A stretch of DNA of 64,000 nucleotides from Acidimicrobiales bacterium (GCA_028285495.1 JANQPB010000024.1:124001-188000); one strand, 5' to 3'. Counted from the stretch's first letter, positions 17,696 through 27,477 are shown. Notes: a model not told the origin generated them from the letters alone. Numbers and translations: made by a program.

Positions 17696-18946
17696 ATGCG
17701 CTCATTTGCGTTCCCCCCCAACGTCCCCACCCGCCGACACCGCCGCACCCTGTCGGCCGGTCTGACCGCCATCGCCTTCGTCGCGGTGCTGTCGGCCGCC
17801 ATCCCCGCCGAGGCCGACCTGGCGAGCGAGATCGAGGAGCTCAAGGAGCAGCGGGCCGAGCTGCAGCGCTCCCGGGAGGACAAGGCACTGGAGATCGATG
17901 CGGCCACGGCCGAGGCCAACGAGCTGGCGGCCGCGCTGGCCGTGCTCAACGGTCAGGTGAACGAGCAGGAGGGCCGTCTGGCCACCGCCGAGGCCGCCCT
18001 GGCCGCCGCCGAGAAGCGCTTCGCCGAGGCGTCGCAGGCCGTCGTCGACAAGGCCGACGAGATTCGTGCGCTGGAGGTCCAGGTGTCGAACCGCGCCATC
18101 TCGGCCTTCGTCGGCCAGAACCTGGGCACCACCCCGGTGCTCGACAACGCCGACCCGAACCGGGCCGTCCGCATGCAGTCGCTGGTCGAGTCGGTCACCC
18201 GCCAGGAGGTCGACGTGACCGAGCAGCTCCGGGAGGCCAGGGGCCAGCTGGCGATCGACGAGGCCAGGGCCGACCTCGCAGCCCAGGACGCAGCCGAGCT
18301 GCGGGGCCAGATCGAGGGTGAGCTGATCGAGCTTGAGGCCGTCCGGGACGCGCAGGCCGCCCTGGCCGACGAGGCCGAGGCCCGGCTCGAGGCCCAGCTG
18401 GCCGAGGCGGCGATCATGGCCGAGCGCGACCAGGCGCTGGCAGCCCAGATCACCGAGAAGAACGAGGAGTTCCAGCGCCAGCTCGAACTGGCCCGCAGGC
18501 GGGCGGCCAACAACCCGGCGCCGGCCAACCAGTCCAACCCCAACTTCCCGTCGGCCGACGAGATCGTCAAGGTCGGCGTCTTCTGGGTCCACGTCGACAT
18601 CGCCGACAACCTCGAGCGGATGCTGGCCGACGCCGCCGCCGCCAACATCAACCTCGGCGGCTGGGGCTACCGCGACCACGCCGCCCAGATCCGGCTCCGC
18701 AAGGCCCACTGCGGCACCAGCAACTACGCCGTCTACCACATGCCGTCGTCGCAGTGTCGGCCACCGACGGCGCGACCCGGCGCGTCGATGCACGAGCAGG
18801 GCAAGGCGATCGACTTCACCTACAACGGTCGAACGATCGGTACCCGCTCCAGCCCCGCCTTCCGGTGGCTGTCGGCCAACGCCGGCAGCTACGGCTTCAA
18901 GAACCTGCCGAGCGAGCCCTGGCACTGGTCGACCAACGGCCGGTAG
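17696..18946 (+). CDS. Exported coiled-coil protein with M15 (VanY-type) peptidoglycan carboxypeptidase domain
   Basis: 416 residues. An N-terminal Arg-rich signal sequence with hydrophobic core SAGLTAIAFVAVLSAAIPAE is followed by about 240 residues of heptad-rich coiled coil (EIEELKEQRAELQRSREDKA onwards), as in RipA/PcsB-like hydrolases. The C-terminal LAS/M15 domain shows the zinc motif SMHEQGKAIDF (SxHxxGxAxD) and EPWHWS (catalytic Glu and His ligand). It should trim peptidoglycan stem peptides outside the cell, with the coiled coil acting as a regulated lid or FtsX-type docking arm (inference). It is divergent from nadE. The amidase follows after 30 bp. Confidence 0.85.
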   Translation: MRSFAFPPNVPTRRHRRTLSAGLTAIAFVAVLSAAIPAEADLASEIEELKEQRAELQRSREDKALEIDAATAEANELAAALAVLNGQVNEQEGRLATAEAALAAAEKRFAEASQAVVDKADEIRALEVQVSNRAISAFVGQNLGTTPVLDNADPNRAVRMQSLVESVTRQEVDVTEQLREARGQLAIDEARADLAAQDAAELRGQIEGELIELEAVRDAQAALADEAEARLEAQLAEAAIMAERDQALAAQITEKNEEFQRQLELARRRAANNPAPANQSNPNFPSADEIVKVGVFWVHVDIADNLERMLADAAAANINLGGWGYRDHAAQIRLRKAHCGTSNYAVYHMPSSQCRPPTARPGASMHEQGKAIDFTYNGRTIGTRSSPAFRWLSANAGSYGFKNLPSEPWHWSTNGR

Positions 18947-18976
18947 ACCAACCCCCGTTGAGCTAGCCTGTCGTGG

Positions 18977-20542
18977 GTGGGTGAGCGGGGCACCTCCACC
19001 TCTTCCCCCTCGGGCTCCTCGGACCCCTCGGGATCGCCCGCCGGCGCGACCGGCGGCGAGCGGGATGGCCTGGCCGACCTGAGCGCGTCGGAGGCCCGAT
19101 GGCAGCTGATGACCGGCGAGCTGTCGTCGGTCGAGCTGCTCGACGCCTGCCTGGCCCGCATCGAGGCCGTCGACCCGAACGTCAACGCCATGGTCACGCG
19201 GGTGGCCGAGCGGGCCCGCGACGAGGCGGCGGCCGCCGACCGGGTGGCGGCCAGGGGTCGGTCGATCGGCCCGCTCCACGGACTGCCGGTGGCGATCAAG
19301 GACCTGCAGGCCACCGAGGGGGTCCGGACCACGCTCGGCTCGGCCGAGTTCGCCGACCACGTGCCCGAGGCCGATGCCGCCATCGTGGCCAAGATCCGGG
19401 CCGCCGGCGGCATCGTCGTCGGCAAGACCAACATCCCCGAGCGCAGCATCGGCGCCAACACGGTCAACCGGCTGTTCGGGGCAACCGGCAACCCGTTCGA
19501 CCCGACGAGGACCTGCGGCGGGTCCTCCGGCGGTTCCGCGGTCGCCCTGGCCACCGGCATGGCGCCGCTGGCCACCGGTTCCGACCACGGCGGCAGCCTC
19601 CGCATCCCCGCGTGCTTCTGCGGCGTGGTCGGCTACCGGGCCACCCCCGGCGTGGTCCCGTTCGAGGAGCGGACCACACCCCAGACGTTCTATTCGGTCC
19701 AGGGGCCGATGGCCCGCACGGTCGACGACGTCGCGCTGTTGCTCTCGGTGGTGGCCCAGCGGGGGTCGCGGGCGCCCCGGGACCCGATGGCCTACCCGCT
19801 CGACGCGGCCCGGCTGGCCGAGCTGATGCCGACCGACCCCGGCCGGCTCCGCATCGGCTGGAGCGAGGACCTCGGTGGCGTGCTGGTCTCCGAGCCGGTG
19901 CGGCGGGCGTTCCGGCAGCGGATCGAGGTGCTCGAGCGGACCGTCGGCCTGTGCGAGCCGGTCGAGGTCGACCTGGCCGACGCCATCGACGTCGACTGGC
20001 GGCTCCGCCAGGACGTGTTCGTCACCCAGTACCACGCCGAGGTCGACGGCTGGGACCCCGGGTTCAACCCGAACGTCCGGGCCACCTACGACTCGGCCCT
20101 GGCCACCTCGATGGAGGCGATCGCCCGGGCCCGCCGGCAGCAGCAGGAGCTGATCCATCGCTTCCAGGCCCTGACCGACGAGTACGACGCCATCGTCTGC
20201 CCCGGCGTGTCGGTCAGCCCGTTCCCCTGGACCGAGCTCTTCCCGAGGGTGATCGATGGCGAGCCCGTCGACAACTACATGGCGTGGCTGACCCTGACCG
20301 CGGCGATCACCGTGATCGGCCATCCGGTGGTGGCCCTGCCGGCCGGTCTCGACGAGTTCGGCTTGCCCCTCGGCCTGCAGGTGATCGGCCGGACCTACGC
20401 CGACCGGCGCTTGCTGTCGGTGGCAAGGGCGCTCGAGGAGGGTCTGGCCGCGGATCCGTTGACCGCCCGCCCGGTCCCCGACCTGGACGCTTTGGCCGCC
20501 TCGACGGTCGACCTGACCGCCGTCGGCGACACGCTGGGCTAG
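18977..20542 (+). CDS. Amidase signature family hydrolase
   Basis: A 521-residue amidase. The Ser-cisSer-Lys triad is visible: Lys in LPVAIKDLQATEGVRTT, the Gly/Ser motif CGGSSGGSAVALATG, and the nucleophile region GSDHGGSLRIPACFCG. The C-terminal part has GHPVVALPAGLDEFGLPLGL, usual for the family. The first 30 residues are Ser/Gly/Pro-rich and might indicate a later true start; GTG 18977 is kept because no better ribosome site is seen. The substrate is unknown (GatA-like in sequence but without gatB/gatC nearby). Its stop overlaps the putA stop by three bases on the opposite strand. Confidence 0.85.
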   Translation: MGERGTSTSSPSGSSDPSGSPAGATGGERDGLADLSASEARWQLMTGELSSVELLDACLARIEAVDPNVNAMVTRVAERARDEAAAADRVAARGRSIGPLHGLPVAIKDLQATEGVRTTLGSAEFADHVPEADAAIVAKIRAAGGIVVGKTNIPERSIGANTVNRLFGATGNPFDPTRTCGGSSGGSAVALATGMAPLATGSDHGGSLRIPACFCGVVGYRATPGVVPFEERTTPQTFYSVQGPMARTVDDVALLLSVVAQRGSRAPRDPMAYPLDAARLAELMPTDPGRLRIGWSEDLGGVLVSEPVRRAFRQRIEVLERTVGLCEPVEVDLADAIDVDWRLRQDVFVTQYHAEVDGWDPGFNPNVRATYDSALATSMEAIARARRQQQELIHRFQALTDEYDAIVCPGVSVSPFPWTELFPRVIDGEPVDNYMAWLTLTAAITVIGHPVVALPAGLDEFGLPLGLQVIGRTYADRRLLSVARALEEGLAADPLTARPVPDLDALAASTVDLTAVGDTLG

Positions 20543-23500
20543 CTCGGCGGTCGCAGCAGCGCGGCGGCCGCCGGTCGGACGACGTTGCCGTAGCGGTGGC
20601 GGGTGCGGGAGATCGACTGCTCCCGCAGGTGGTGCAGCAGCTCCCGGCGGCCGTCGGCGGTGACCGGATCGTCGGCGAGGTGCACGCCGTGCTCGGCCGC
20701 AGCGGTCAGCAACGCTGCGCCGGGCGAGCCGACGAGGCGGACCCGCTCGACGTCGAGGCGGCCGAGTCGCTCGGCGAAGGCCTCCTGCGATTCCTCCTCG
20801 CCCCGGGAGATGGCGACGTCGGCACCGCAGCGACGGGCCGCAGCGACGAGGCGCCGCTCGATCCAGGCCGGGGTCCCGGCCTCCAGCCGGATCACGGTGG
20901 CGGGCAGCGGCCGGTAGCGGAACAGGTTGTCTTCGCAGAACAGGCCGGTCGGATCGTGGGCGACCCCGAACTCGTCGGCCCAGGCCCGGGCGTCGCTGGC
21001 CTCGGCCGCCGCCAACCAGGCCTCGACCTCCGGATCGTCGTCGGTCGCGTCCGGTGGGGGCAACGGCGCCGACCAGCGGCCGAGCTGGGCCACGTAGTTC
21101 GGACCGCCGGCCTTGGCCCCGGGTCCGACGGACGAGCGCTTCCAGCCCCCGAACGGCTGTCGCTGCACGATGGCGCCGGTGGTCACCCGGTTGACGTAGG
21201 CGTTGCCGACCTCGACACGATCGAGCCAGTGCTCGACCTCGCCGTCGTCGAGCGTGTGGAGACCCCCGGTCAGCCCGTAGGCGGTGGCGTTCTGCAGGTC
21301 GATGGCCTCGTCGAGGTCGCGGGCGGTCATGAGGCCGAGCACCGGGCCGAAGCACTCGGTCTGGTGGAACCAGGATCCCGGCCGAACGCCGAGCCGTACG
21401 CCGGGTGACCACAGCGCCGTGCCGTCCTCGGTGGTGTGGCGGCGGGGCTCGACGAGCCACGACTCGCCCGGCTCGAGCGTGGTGAGGGCCCGGGCCAGCT
21501 TGCTCGACGGCTCGGGCTCGGCGATCACCGGCGCCAGGTCGGTGGCGACGTCGCCGGCCGGTCCGACCCGGAGCGAGGTGACGGCGTCGACCAGCTGGCG
21601 TCGGAACCGGTCCGACTCGGCCACCGGGTCGACGACGATGGCCAGACTGGCGGCCGAGCACTTCTGGCCGCCGTGGCCGAAGGCGGAGGCGACGAGGTCG
21701 GCGACGGCCAGGTCGAGATCGGCGGACGGGGTGATGATCATGGCGTTCTTGCCCGAGGTCTCGGCCAACAGCGGTCGCTCGGGCCGCCACGAGCGGAACA
21801 GCCGGGCGGTGTCGTAGGCCCCGGTGAGGATGACGGTGTCGACGCCGTCGTGCGAGACGAGGTGGCGGCCGATGTCGTCGTCGTTGGTCCGCACGAAGGC
21901 GAGGACGTCGTCGGGTATGCCGGCGGCCCGGCAGCACTCGGCCACGATCTCGGCGCAGCGTGGCGTCTCGGGCGCCGGCTTGAGCACGACGGCGTTGCCG
22001 GCGGCCAGCGCGGCCAGCACGCCGCCGGCGGGGATGGCGACCGGGAAGTTCCACGGCGGCACCACCAGCACGACACCGCCAGGTTCGAAGGTGGCGACGG
22101 TGGCGGGCTCGTCCCCACCGTCGTGGTCGCCAGCCGGTGGCTGGACCTCGACCGCCCGCTCGGCGTAGTAGCGGGCGAAGTCGATCGCCTCCGACACCTC
22201 GGGGTCGCCCTGGGCCACGGTCTTGTGTCCCTCGGCCGCCATGGCCGCCAGCAGGTCGCCCCGGCGGCGGCCCAGCTCGTCGCCGACGGCCCGGAGCCGG
22301 CGTCGTCGCTCGTCGCCCCCGAGCCCCCACCAGCCCGGCTGCGCAGCGCGGGCCCGCTCGATCACGGCGTCGATCGTCGCCGGATCGGTGGTGATCGGCT
22401 CGCCGACCGGCTCGACCCGGCGGCAGAGCACGTCCAGGGCCCAGGCCCGGTTGGCCGGCAACGTCGGGTCGGTGTCGGGCTCGTTGACGAAGCCGTCGGC
22501 GGCCGGGCCCGTGGCCCGAGGCTCGGGACGAGTGCGATCCTGGGTCCGCTGCGGACCCTCGCCGACCGAGTTCCGGTCGGCCACCGCGGTCCTGAACCGC
22601 TCGGCCTCGACGTGGAACCGCGGCGAGTCGGGTTCGAGGTCGAACAGGTGGCGGATGAAGTTCTCGTCGGCCGTGTTCTCCTCGAGACGGCGAACGAGGT
22701 AGCTGATGGCGACGTCGAAGTCCTCGTCGGCCACCACCGGCGTGTACAGCAGCAGGCCGCCGGTGTCGGCCCGCACGGTCCTGGCATGGGCCGGGGCCAT
22801 GCCCTCCAGCATCTCGATGCCGACGGCGTCGGTCACCCCCCGCTCGCCGGCCAGCAGGTGGGCGAACGCGCAGTCGAACAGGTTGTGGCTGGCCACCCCG
22901 ACCCGCACCCCCTCGAGCCGCTCGGGGTGGAGCAGCCAGTCGAGGCAGCGCTTGTAGTTGGCGTCGGTCTCCGCCTTGGTCCGGTAGGGGGCCTGCTCCC
23001 AGCCGCCGATGGCGGCGTCCACCCGTTCCATGGCCAGGTTGGCCCCCTTGACCAGCCGGACCTTGACCACGCCCCCCGGTCGGCCGTCGACGACGGTGGC
23101 CCGCCGCACGTTGGCCCACTCGACGAGCCGGCGGAGGGCGGGGAGCGCATCGGGCAGGTAGGCCTGCAGCACGATGCCGGCGTCGACGTGGTGGAGGTCG
23201 GGCTCGTCGAAGAGGCGAAGGAAGGCGTCGAGGGTCAGCTCGAGGTCGTGGTACTCCTCCATGTCGAGGTTGACGAACGTCGGCGGTGAGGTGCGGTCGG
23301 CCCGCAGGAAGAGGGGCCGGAGGCGGTCGACCACCCGATCGACCGAGCCGTCGTGGTCCCACGGATTGAGCTGCGGCGCGATCGCCGACACCTTGACCGA
23401 GACGTAGTCGACGTCGGGGTGGTCGAGGAGTCGGAGGGCCTCGGCGTGTCGACGGTCCGCCTCACCGGCGCCGAGCACGGCCTCGCCGAGCAGGTTGACG

Positions 23501-24018
23501 TTGAGCGCGAACCCTTCCGCCCGGCGGCCGCCCAGGTGACGGGTCATCGCCGCGTCGTCGGCGTCGACCACCAGGTGGCCGACGAGGGCTCGCAGCCGGC
23601 GACGGGCCAGCGGCATGACGATCGCCGGCAGGCGGGGAGCCAGGGCGGCACCGGCGCGGAGCAACAGGCGATCGATCGGTGACAGGAAGGCGGGCAGGTC
23701 GTTGCCCGCACCGGCCAGGGCGGCGAGCTGGGCGGCGGCCGTGCGGTGATCGTCCGGGCGGATCACCCGATCGACGAACCCGATGGCAAAGGCGGTGTCG
23801 TCCGGCCCCGACACGAGGCCCTGGAGGCGGTCGCCGGTCCGACGCTCGTCCCGGCTCGTCCCGGCCGCCGCCCGCTCGATCCAGGACGCAGCCAGGGCCA
23901 CGGCCTCGTCGGCGACCCCGAGCAGCGGGTCACGGCCGGCTGAGCCGTTCGGGGCTCGGCCGTGGTCGACGGGGCGCTCGGCGGGCGAATCGACGCGATC
24001 GGACGCGGGTCTGGCCAT
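20539..24018 (-). CDS. putA: Bifunctional proline dehydrogenase / glutamate-semialdehyde dehydrogenase
   Basis: A 1159-residue PutA that oxidises proline to glutamate in two steps. The FAD-binding ProDH barrel lies at about residues 130-440 (VKVSAIAPQLNPWDHDGSVD; VRLVKGANLAMERVDA; VGVASHNLFDCAFAHLL). The NAD-dependent aldehyde dehydrogenase lies at about 540-1000 (VPPWNFPVAIPAGGVLAALA; LAETSGKNAMIIT with catalytic Glu; GHGGQKCSAASLAIV with catalytic Cys). About 150 further C-terminal residues follow. No N-terminal RHH DNA-binding domain, so it is not self-regulated. ATG 24018 is chosen. Control probably comes from the divergent AraC-type gene across a 24-bp tandem repeat. Confidence 0.93.
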   Translation of the reverse strand: MARPASDRVDSPAERPVDHGRAPNGSAGRDPLLGVADEAVALAASWIERAAAGTSRDERRTGDRLQGLVSGPDDTAFAIGFVDRVIRPDDHRTAAAQLAALAGAGNDLPAFLSPIDRLLLRAGAALAPRLPAIVMPLARRRLRALVGHLVVDADDAAMTRHLGGRRAEGFALNVNLLGEAVLGAGEADRRHAEALRLLDHPDVDYVSVKVSAIAPQLNPWDHDGSVDRVVDRLRPLFLRADRTSPPTFVNLDMEEYHDLELTLDAFLRLFDEPDLHHVDAGIVLQAYLPDALPALRRLVEWANVRRATVVDGRPGGVVKVRLVKGANLAMERVDAAIGGWEQAPYRTKAETDANYKRCLDWLLHPERLEGVRVGVASHNLFDCAFAHLLAGERGVTDAVGIEMLEGMAPAHARTVRADTGGLLLYTPVVADEDFDVAISYLVRRLEENTADENFIRHLFDLEPDSPRFHVEAERFRTAVADRNSVGEGPQRTQDRTRPEPRATGPAADGFVNEPDTDPTLPANRAWALDVLCRRVEPVGEPITTDPATIDAVIERARAAQPGWWGLGGDERRRRLRAVGDELGRRRGDLLAAMAAEGHKTVAQGDPEVSEAIDFARYYAERAVEVQPPAGDHDGGDEPATVATFEPGGVVLVVPPWNFPVAIPAGGVLAALAAGNAVVLKPAPETPRCAEIVAECCRAAGIPDDVLAFVRTNDDDIGRHLVSHDGVDTVILTGAYDTARLFRSWRPERPLLAETSGKNAMIITPSADLDLAVADLVASAFGHGGQKCSAASLAIVVDPVAESDRFRRQLVDAVTSLRVGPAGDVATDLAPVIAEPEPSSKLARALTTLEPGESWLVEPRRHTTEDGTALWSPGVRLGVRPGSWFHQTECFGPVLGLMTARDLDEAIDLQNATAYGLTGGLHTLDDGEVEHWLDRVEVGNAYVNRVTTGAIVQRQPFGGWKRSSVGPGAKAGGPNYVAQLGRWSAPLPPPDATDDDPEVEAWLAAAEASDARAWADEFGVAHDPTGLFCEDNLFRYRPLPATVIRLEAGTPAWIERRLVAAARRCGADVAISRGEEESQEAFAERLGRLDVERVRLVGSPGAALLTAAAEHGVHLADDPVTADGRRELLHHLREQSISRTRHRYGNVVRPAAAALLRPPS

Positions 24019-24102
24019 ACCTCGATCGTGCCCGACGGTCGACCGGTCGTCTTGGATGCTTCTGGCGCCCCCGGCGACCGAATCGTGCAACGGCCGCCGG
24101 GC

Positions 24103-24180
24103 CCCGATACCACCGCGGTCGGCGGTCCCGATGCCACCGTCGTCGGCGGTCCCGATGCCACCGCCAGCGGCGGTCCCGAT
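24103..24180. repeat. 24-bp tandem repeat in the putA / AraC-regulator intergenic region
   Basis: Three units of exactly 24 bp begin with CCCGATRCCACCG and end with CGGCGGT (24103-24126, 24127-24150, 24151-24174). A fourth start, CCCGAT, follows at 24175. Units 1 and 2 differ at few positions; unit 3 differs mainly in the middle. They lie about 40-115 bp upstream of the regulator start and 85-160 bp upstream of putA, so they could be stacked operator sites. Confidence 0.8.
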
Positions 24181-24218
24181 ACGTGGTCGACGGCGACGGT
24201 CGGGGCACCCTTGGGGGC

Positions 24219-25013
24219 ATGACCCGGATCCGCCCGAGCGACGACGACGCCGCCGCCGTCTGGCCCGCGCTCGAGGCGCTCGGCGAGGTGCTGGGCGGCG
24301 GCCGGGGCCAGCCGGAGCTCCTGGCGCTGTTCGACGTCCTGGTCGACGTGATCTTCTGCGCCAAGGATCGGGGCGGGCGGTACGTCGCCGTGAACCCGGC
24401 GTTCGTCCGCCGGACGGGGCGGCCGTCGAAGGGCGAGGTGCTCGGTCGGCGGGCCAGCCAGGTCTTCCCGGTCGCCCAGGCCGAGCGCTACGAGGCCCAG
24501 GACGCCCGCGTGCTGACCACCGGTGAGCCGCTTCGGGACGAGCTGGAGCTGATCCGCCGGGAGGGCGGGTCGCTCGGCTGGTACCTGACCACGAAGCTGC
24601 CGGTCGTCGACCGTGCCACCGGCGCCGTGACCGGTCTGGTCAGCGTCAGCCGGGACCTGCGGACACCGGAGGGCGACGACGTCCCGGCGTCGCTGGCCCG
24701 GGTGGTCGAGCACGTCCGGGCCAACCTGGCCGAGCGGATCACCGTGGCCGACCTGGCCGCCGCCGCCGAGTGCTCGCCGTCCCAGTTGGAGCGACGGATG
24801 AGGCGCACGTTCGGCCTGTCGCCGAGCAAGTACCTGCTGCGGGTCCGGGTCGACCGGGCGACCGAGCTGCTGACCACCACCGACCTGGCCCTGGCGGAGG
24901 TGGCGGTCGCCGCCGGGTTCTACGACCAGGCCGACTTCACCCGTCGCTTCGCCAGGCTGATCGACGAGACGCCAGGCCAGTTCCGGGCCGCCCAGCGGCG
25001 CCTCCGGGGCTAG
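24219..25013 (+). CDS. PAS-domain AraC family transcriptional regulator
   Basis: 264 residues. Residues about 40-150 form a PAS sensor domain (LFDVLVDVIFCAKDRGGRYV ... VLGRRASQVFPVAQAERYEA, closing with ATGAVTGLVSVSRDL). Residues about 165-262 are the double helix-turn-helix of AraC/XylS proteins (ITVADLAAAAECSPSQLERR; VAVAAGFYDQADFTRRFARL). Divergent to putA and separated by tandem repeats, it is a natural candidate for the proline-catabolism regulator. The ligand is unknown. A short hairpin AGCGGC/GCCGCT at 25012-25026 overlaps its stop and the 3' end of the convergent TPP-enzyme gene. Confidence 0.88.
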   Translation: MTRIRPSDDDAAAVWPALEALGEVLGGGRGQPELLALFDVLVDVIFCAKDRGGRYVAVNPAFVRRTGRPSKGEVLGRRASQVFPVAQAERYEAQDARVLTTGEPLRDELELIRREGGSLGWYLTTKLPVVDRATGAVTGLVSVSRDLRTPEGDDVPASLARVVEHVRANLAERITVADLAAAAECSPSQLERRMRRTFGLSPSKYLLRVRVDRATELLTTTDLALAEVAVAAGFYDQADFTRRFARLIDETPGQFRAAQRRLRG

Positions 25014-25025
25014 CGGCGGAGCCGC

Positions 25026-26714
25026 TCAGGCGGTCGGGGCCGGGCGACCCGGCCAGGGGCGCATCACGATGGCCCACGGGTCGGGCAGCCGACCGAGGGG
25101 CACGTCGATCAAGCACGGGCGGCGGGCGTCGATGGCCTCGGCCAGGGTGCGCTGGAACTCCTCGGGGCTCTCGGCCCGATGGCCGTCCATGTCGAAGGCC
25201 TTGGCCAGGGTGACGAGGTCGGGGTTGGTGAGCTCGGTGCCGTGGTGGTCGCCATCGAACTGCTGGCGGTGCATGCGCTGCACGTTGCCGTAGGCGTCGT
25301 CACGGAACACGACCCCGATCAGCGGTACGTCGTGGTTCATGACGGTGGCCATCTCGGCCAGGCCGTAGCCGAAGCCGCCATCGCCGTTGATCGACACGAC
25401 GGCCCGGTCGGGGTTGCCGACGGCGGCGCCGATGGCGGTCGGGTAGCCGTAGCCGAGCGTGCCCTGGTAGCCGGGGTAGACGTAGCTGCGGGGGTGGCGG
25501 ACCTCGAAGGCGTAACTCGACACGTAGCCGACCTGGGTGAGCTCGTTGATCAGCACACCGTCGTCCGGCATGGCCGACCGGAGGGCGTCGACGTACGAGA
25601 GCTGGGGCTGCAGCTCGGCCAGGTCGTCGTTGACCCGCTGGCGGACGTCGTCGGCGTCGGTCAGCCACGGGGCCCGCTCGCCGCCGCCGCTACCGCCGAG
25701 CTGGTCGGCCAGGGCGGCGACGGCCGTACGGGCGTCACCGGTGACGGTGGCGGCGTAGCGGCGGGGCGGGGTGAAGGCGCTCGGGTCGACGTTGATGGCG
25801 ATGCGGACCGCGCCGTCCGGCATCCAGGGGACGTTGGCCCGGTTGTCGAGGCCTCGGGACCCGACGACGAGCGCCGCGTCGGCCCGACCGAGCAGCTCCT
25901 TGCCGGCGAGGGGGAGGAAGGCGTTGGGATGGCGGTCGTCGAAGGCGCCCCGCCCGTTGACCGTCGACACCAGCGGGGCGCCGAGGACCTCGGCCAGGCG
26001 GGCCAGCTCGTCCCAGGCGTCGGCCGCGACGGCGCCGCCCCCGGCCACGATGACCGGGCGCTCGGCCGCGGCCAGGCGCTCGGCGGCGGCCGCCAGGTCG
26101 TCGGTCGAGCCGGGGCTCGGGGTGCCGGCGGGCTCGGGGCCGATGGCGGCCCCGTCGGTGCGGCCGGAGAGGACGTCCGGCGGGATCTCGACCGCGACCG
26201 GCCCCGGCTCACCCTGCAGCCGGACGAGGGCGCCGTGGAGGGCTCCGGCCACCTGACCGGCGTCGGTGACCAGGGTCGAGTGGCGGCAGAGGCTCTCGAG
26301 CAGGCCGGACTGGTCGGGGATCTCGTGCAGGAGGCCGTAGCCCTTGCCGATGTGGCGACCCGGGATCTGGCCGCTGATGAGGAGGACCTTCGACGAGCAG
26401 GCGAGGGCGGTCACGAGGCCGGAGCCGGCGTTGAGCACGCCGGGCCCGGGGACGACCAGCGCCACGCCGATCCGGCCCGTGGTGCGGGCGTAGCCGTCGG
26501 CCGCGTAGGTGGTGGTCTGCTCGTGGCGGGTGTTGACGAACGTGATCTGGTCCCGGTACGCAGCCAGTCCGTTGGACGCGTAGTCGAGCTGGACGCCGGG
26601 GATGCCGAACACGTGGGTCACGCCTTCGGCCGCCAGTTGTCTGGCCATCGATTGGCCCCCGGTGACGACGGACGCATCGGTGTCGGACACGGAATCGGAC
26701 GAGGTATCGGTCAC
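25026..26714 (-). CDS. Thiamine-pyrophosphate-dependent enzyme, acetolactate-synthase-like
   Basis: A 562-residue three-domain TPP enzyme. The Pyr domain carries the cofactor-activating Glu in NTRHEQTTTYAADGYAR. The central domain reads RPVIVAGGGAVAADAWDELA. The PP domain has the TPP/Mg motif SINGDGGFGYGLAEMATVMN ... DDAYGNVQRMHR (GDG to N spacing). It resembles AHAS large subunits, but no small regulatory subunit or ilvC is adjacent, so a catabolic or unknown carboligase/decarboxylase role is likelier than branched-chain biosynthesis. The start is GTG 26714, preceding a Ser/Asp-rich leader. surE lies 10 bp upstream and may be co-transcribed. Confidence 0.85.
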   Translation of the reverse strand: MTDTSSDSVSDTDASVVTGGQSMARQLAAEGVTHVFGIPGVQLDYASNGLAAYRDQITFVNTRHEQTTTYAADGYARTTGRIGVALVVPGPGVLNAGSGLVTALACSSKVLLISGQIPGRHIGKGYGLLHEIPDQSGLLESLCRHSTLVTDAGQVAGALHGALVRLQGEPGPVAVEIPPDVLSGRTDGAAIGPEPAGTPSPGSTDDLAAAAERLAAAERPVIVAGGGAVAADAWDELARLAEVLGAPLVSTVNGRGAFDDRHPNAFLPLAGKELLGRADAALVVGSRGLDNRANVPWMPDGAVRIAINVDPSAFTPPRRYAATVTGDARTAVAALADQLGGSGGGERAPWLTDADDVRQRVNDDLAELQPQLSYVDALRSAMPDDGVLINELTQVGYVSSYAFEVRHPRSYVYPGYQGTLGYGYPTAIGAAVGNPDRAVVSINGDGGFGYGLAEMATVMNHDVPLIGVVFRDDAYGNVQRMHRQQFDGDHHGTELTNPDLVTLAKAFDMDGHRAESPEEFQRTLAEAIDARRPCLIDVPLGRLPDPWAIVMRPWPGRPAPTA

Positions 26715-26724
26715 CCGGCCGACC

Positions 26725-27477
26725 CTATCCGAGGGGCGTCGTCGCCTGCCCGTCCGGGAACGGGGGCACCGCCGCCGTCGGGGTCAGTTCGGTGACGGCG
26801 ACATGGCCGGCGAGCACGGCGCCGGTGTCGACGTCGAGCGAGCGGTCGACCTCGGTCCCCCGCTCGAAGGTCACGGTGCCGTCGTCACCCAGATCGGCTC
26901 GCTGCAGGTTGTAGGGGAGGCGGGCGCTGAGCCCGACGTGGCGGACGCCGCCGGTCGTGCCCGGCGGGAGGTTGTCGACGTTGACGCTGAGCACCGTCGG
27001 CCGGTCGGCGATGGTCGGGACCAGCTCGGCGGCGGCGTCGGCCGCGGTGGTCCACTGCTGGGGCGAGCCGGAGCGCTGGCTGATGGCGAGGCCACCGACA
27101 CCGCAGGCGAAGGCGGTGATGCAGGCGCCGATCGTGCCGGAGACGTGCACCGCGTTGCCGACGTTCCAGCCCGGGTTGATGCCGGAGACCACGACGTCGG
27201 GCGGGTCGCCGAAGAGGCCGCGGCAGGCCAGCATGGCGGCCAGGCCGGGAGGGCCGTCGAGGTGGTGGACGGCGGCGACGTCCGGCATCGCCGGGTGACC
27301 GGTGACGGTCGTGACCGGCGGAACGCCGCCGCCGAGGTGGCCGATGGCGGCGCCGGCACCCGAGTACTGCCCGGATGGGGCGAACACGATGACCTCGCCG
27401 AGCGAGGCCATCCGCTGGGCGAGGGCGTGGAGGCCGGGGGAGTCGATGCCGTCGTCGTTCGTGACCAGGAGTCGCAC
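26725..27477 (-). CDS. surE: 5'/3'-nucleotidase SurE
   Basis: A 250-residue metal-dependent nucleoside monophosphate phosphatase. The metal site is VRLLVTNDDGIDSPGLHALA (DD pair) plus APSGQYSGAGAAI (Ser/Asn region), and VVSGINPGWNVGNAVHVSGT is the classic SurE loop. GTG 27477 is chosen because the family starts directly with the (R/K)(I/L)LxTNDDG strand. It dephosphorylates 5'- or 3'-nucleotides and is linked to stationary-phase survival. It is followed 10 bp downstream by the TPP enzyme. Confidence 0.9.
   Translation of the reverse strand: MRLLVTNDDGIDSPGLHALAQRMASLGEVIVFAPSGQYSGAGAAIGHLGGGVPPVTTVTGHPAMPDVAAVHHLDGPPGLAAMLACRGLFGDPPDVVVSGINPGWNVGNAVHVSGTIGACITAFACGVGGLAISQRSGSPQQWTTAADAAAELVPTIADRPTVLSVNVDNLPPGTTGGVRHVGLSARLPYNLQRADLGDDGTVTFERGTEVDRSLDVDTGAVLAGHVAVTELTPTAAVPPFPDGQATTPLG

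Noticed and set aside
17702..23362. Very long minus-strand open frame (about 1886 codons)
   Set aside because: It is antisense to the M15 peptidase and amidase genes and in a wrong frame of putA; low-complexity Arg/Gly/Pro content is typical of GC-rich shadow frames.
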